64,000 nt of DNA from positions 151,031-215,030 of the forward strand of contig KV419430.1 in assembly GCA_001630475.1 (NCBI GenBank). The letters are read 5' to 3'. Below the pieces are notes generated by a model. It worked only from the letters and a program-made list of their open reading frames with translations. It had not been told where the DNA came from and made no database searches. Position numbers and translations under genes: made by a program. Of the stretch, positions 62,414 to 64,000 are shown in pieces; position 1 is the stretch's first letter, and each line of letters begins with the position of its first letter. The DNA comes from Sistotremastrum niveocremeum HHB9708. Its lineage: Eukaryota; Basidiomycota; Agaricomycetes; Sistotremastrales; Sistotremastraceae.

Positions 62414-64000
62414 AATACTAAGCCGGATCCCCTCCCCGTGCGAACTGCAAATTCGATTGTGAAAGAGCGCGTGTGGGCTAGCATAGCTAGCATTTCATGT
62501 TCCTCCTCCTTGACCAACGACCACAACTCTCATTTCTTCCTGCTTGGACGCTGCTTCGCTTCTACTCTGACATATCTCGATATCGAGGCATTCGGCTCTG
62601 GGTTCGCCTTCTGGCTTAGTGTGAGGACTCGGGGTGACTGGCTCAACGAGGGTCGTCCTCAACATGACTTGCATCACTTGAACGTCATATTGATACTTCT
62701 CGCAACAGCTCTCCTCTCGTTGGCATCGGCGTCCTTGCTAGCTCCTAGTATCCTGTGATTGTTAGTGGACTGCTGATGAGTTTTCCCCTTTCTCACCCAT
62801 CAGACGATAGAGCATGTTCTTCACTCGACTCATGGCGTTCGCTTTGTTTTCTTCCCGAGTCTCTTGCTCCTGCAGAACGGATGCGTCTTTGTCATTATCA
62901 AGAAGTGTACAAGGTCTATGTCTCTTACCCCAGGGCCATATGGATTCCCATCGTTGTCGAGCTTTTGAGTCTCGCCCAGTCGAGCTGGTGCATCTGTGTC
63001 GGACATGTTGGTCGGTATTCAAGAAACAAGACGTCTAAGGTTGCGATCGAGTGATCGTTCAGTTCTCTGAACCCCCTGTTGATCTGGCTCTGTACATAGG
63101 GAAAGTGAGGTCATAGACCTGGGACGCGGATCTTTGATGGAGCAAGTCTCAGGAGTGGTGCATTCCGATGCGGACGCGGGTTCGATTGCAAGGCTCCAGT
63201 GATATGGTGCGATAGGCTAATCGTGACAGACAGTCCCACGTCTGAAGATCTTTGGTCATCGTCCACAGTAGCGAATATCCAAATGAGGGCGTGCTGACAC
63301 CAGGGACTGAGAAAGCGCCTCCATTTTTGTTGTGCGTCTGTGCCTCCATCGCAAGGCGTTCATATCCTGCTGAATGTGGTTCCTTAAACGATAAGTCTAA
63401 GTGTGTGCGACAGCTCTCGCACGTATACTGTTCTTACGCCCTTCGAGGACAGCAATCCCTCGTCTGCGACGCTTTCATTCTGGGCCTTGGCTGATAGGAT
63501 CACTTGCTTTCGTTCCGATTTTCCTCCTTAAGTTTCCTCAACTGCTTCAGGCTCTAACACTGCGCATCTGACGTTGGTTTCATGAAAAGGGCACATTGAC
63601 TCTCTAGCAAGATGGCCAAAGCTGGGAACCTAGATTGACACTCGACCATGTCGGTGGGTCAGAAAACTTATTATTTTGTTGGATGTGACTCAAAGACTGG
63701 TATCGTTGGCATTCGTTGTCCAGTGAAGTCTTCGCATATCAGACGGGCGCATTCGTAGCAGGGAAGTAAATTCTGTCAAGTTTCGTGTCATAATTTCTCG
63801 ACCATTTCTCCACGTGTACTTGTCACTGCAACGATATTGTCAGCCATCTCTTGCCCTGACGAAGTAAATCCAAGATATAATGCTCGAGCCCGGCTACCTT
63901 CGGCTAGCTCCGTAAGCGATCGGCACGATAAGATTGAAGTTGTTTCCCCGACTCGTCATCGGCCTAAAAATCTAGTATAACTGAGTACTCTCACATCGGC
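62414..64000. other. No gene recognised to the end of the window
   Basis: About 1.6 kb. U6's upstream promoter would lie in the first 100 bp. Frames at 62357-62758 and 62755-63054 overlap U6 or lack coding character. Confidence 0.45.

Overview
The window looks like nuclear DNA of a filamentous basidiomycete, most likely an Agaricomycete. Genes are dense and cut by many short introns (about 45-65 nt, GT-AG, CTRAY-type branch sites). Most genes spliced together by hand into full-length proteins in consistent phase. The gene set is typical of mushrooms and relatives: a GMC oxidoreductase, a copper-fist regulator, tandem F-box/LRR-like genes, a CPL1-like secreted protein and a LysM protein. No virus, transposon with coding capacity, CRISPR array or biosynthetic cluster is visible.

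Layout. 0-9 kb: GINS subunit PSF1 (-), a secreted GMC oxidoreductase (+), and gene A (+), a member of an unrecognised family. 9-15 kb: INO80 subunit IES6 (-) head to head with the rRNA-processing WD protein UTP7 (+), then SUMO E1 subunit UBA2 (-). 16-27 kb: a copper-fist transcription factor (+), a dual-specificity phosphatase (-), two tandem F-box paralogues (-), a secreted LysM protein (+) and an unknown one-TM protein (-). 28-38 kb: a Na/K-type P-type ATPase, squalene epoxidase ERG1 and the calcineurin catalytic subunit, all (+). 38-46 kb: mostly without recognisable genes apart from a CPL1-like secreted protein (-). 46-61 kb: an almost unbroken minus-strand series of a giant RING-H2 protein, UBC13, a Bem46-like hydrolase, an Atg22-like transporter, RAD17 and gene B, the paralogue of gene A. 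A U6 snRNA gene (-) lies at 62.3-62.4 kb.

Functional threads. Several genes serve genome maintenance and ubiquitin/SUMO signalling (PSF1, INO80 subunit, UBA2, F-box pair, RING protein, UBC13, RAD17). The RING gene and UBC13 are direct neighbours. The ATPase, ERG1 and calcineurin all bear on membrane and ion homeostasis. These are probably ordinary gene neighbourhoods rather than one system. The least described content is the A/B gene family, which shares intron positions and a PESWMPSL signature, and the gene-structure oddities: start-codon-only first exons, a GC-AG intron in one F-box copy, and stereotyped C-rich intron 5' ends in ERG1 and calcineurin.
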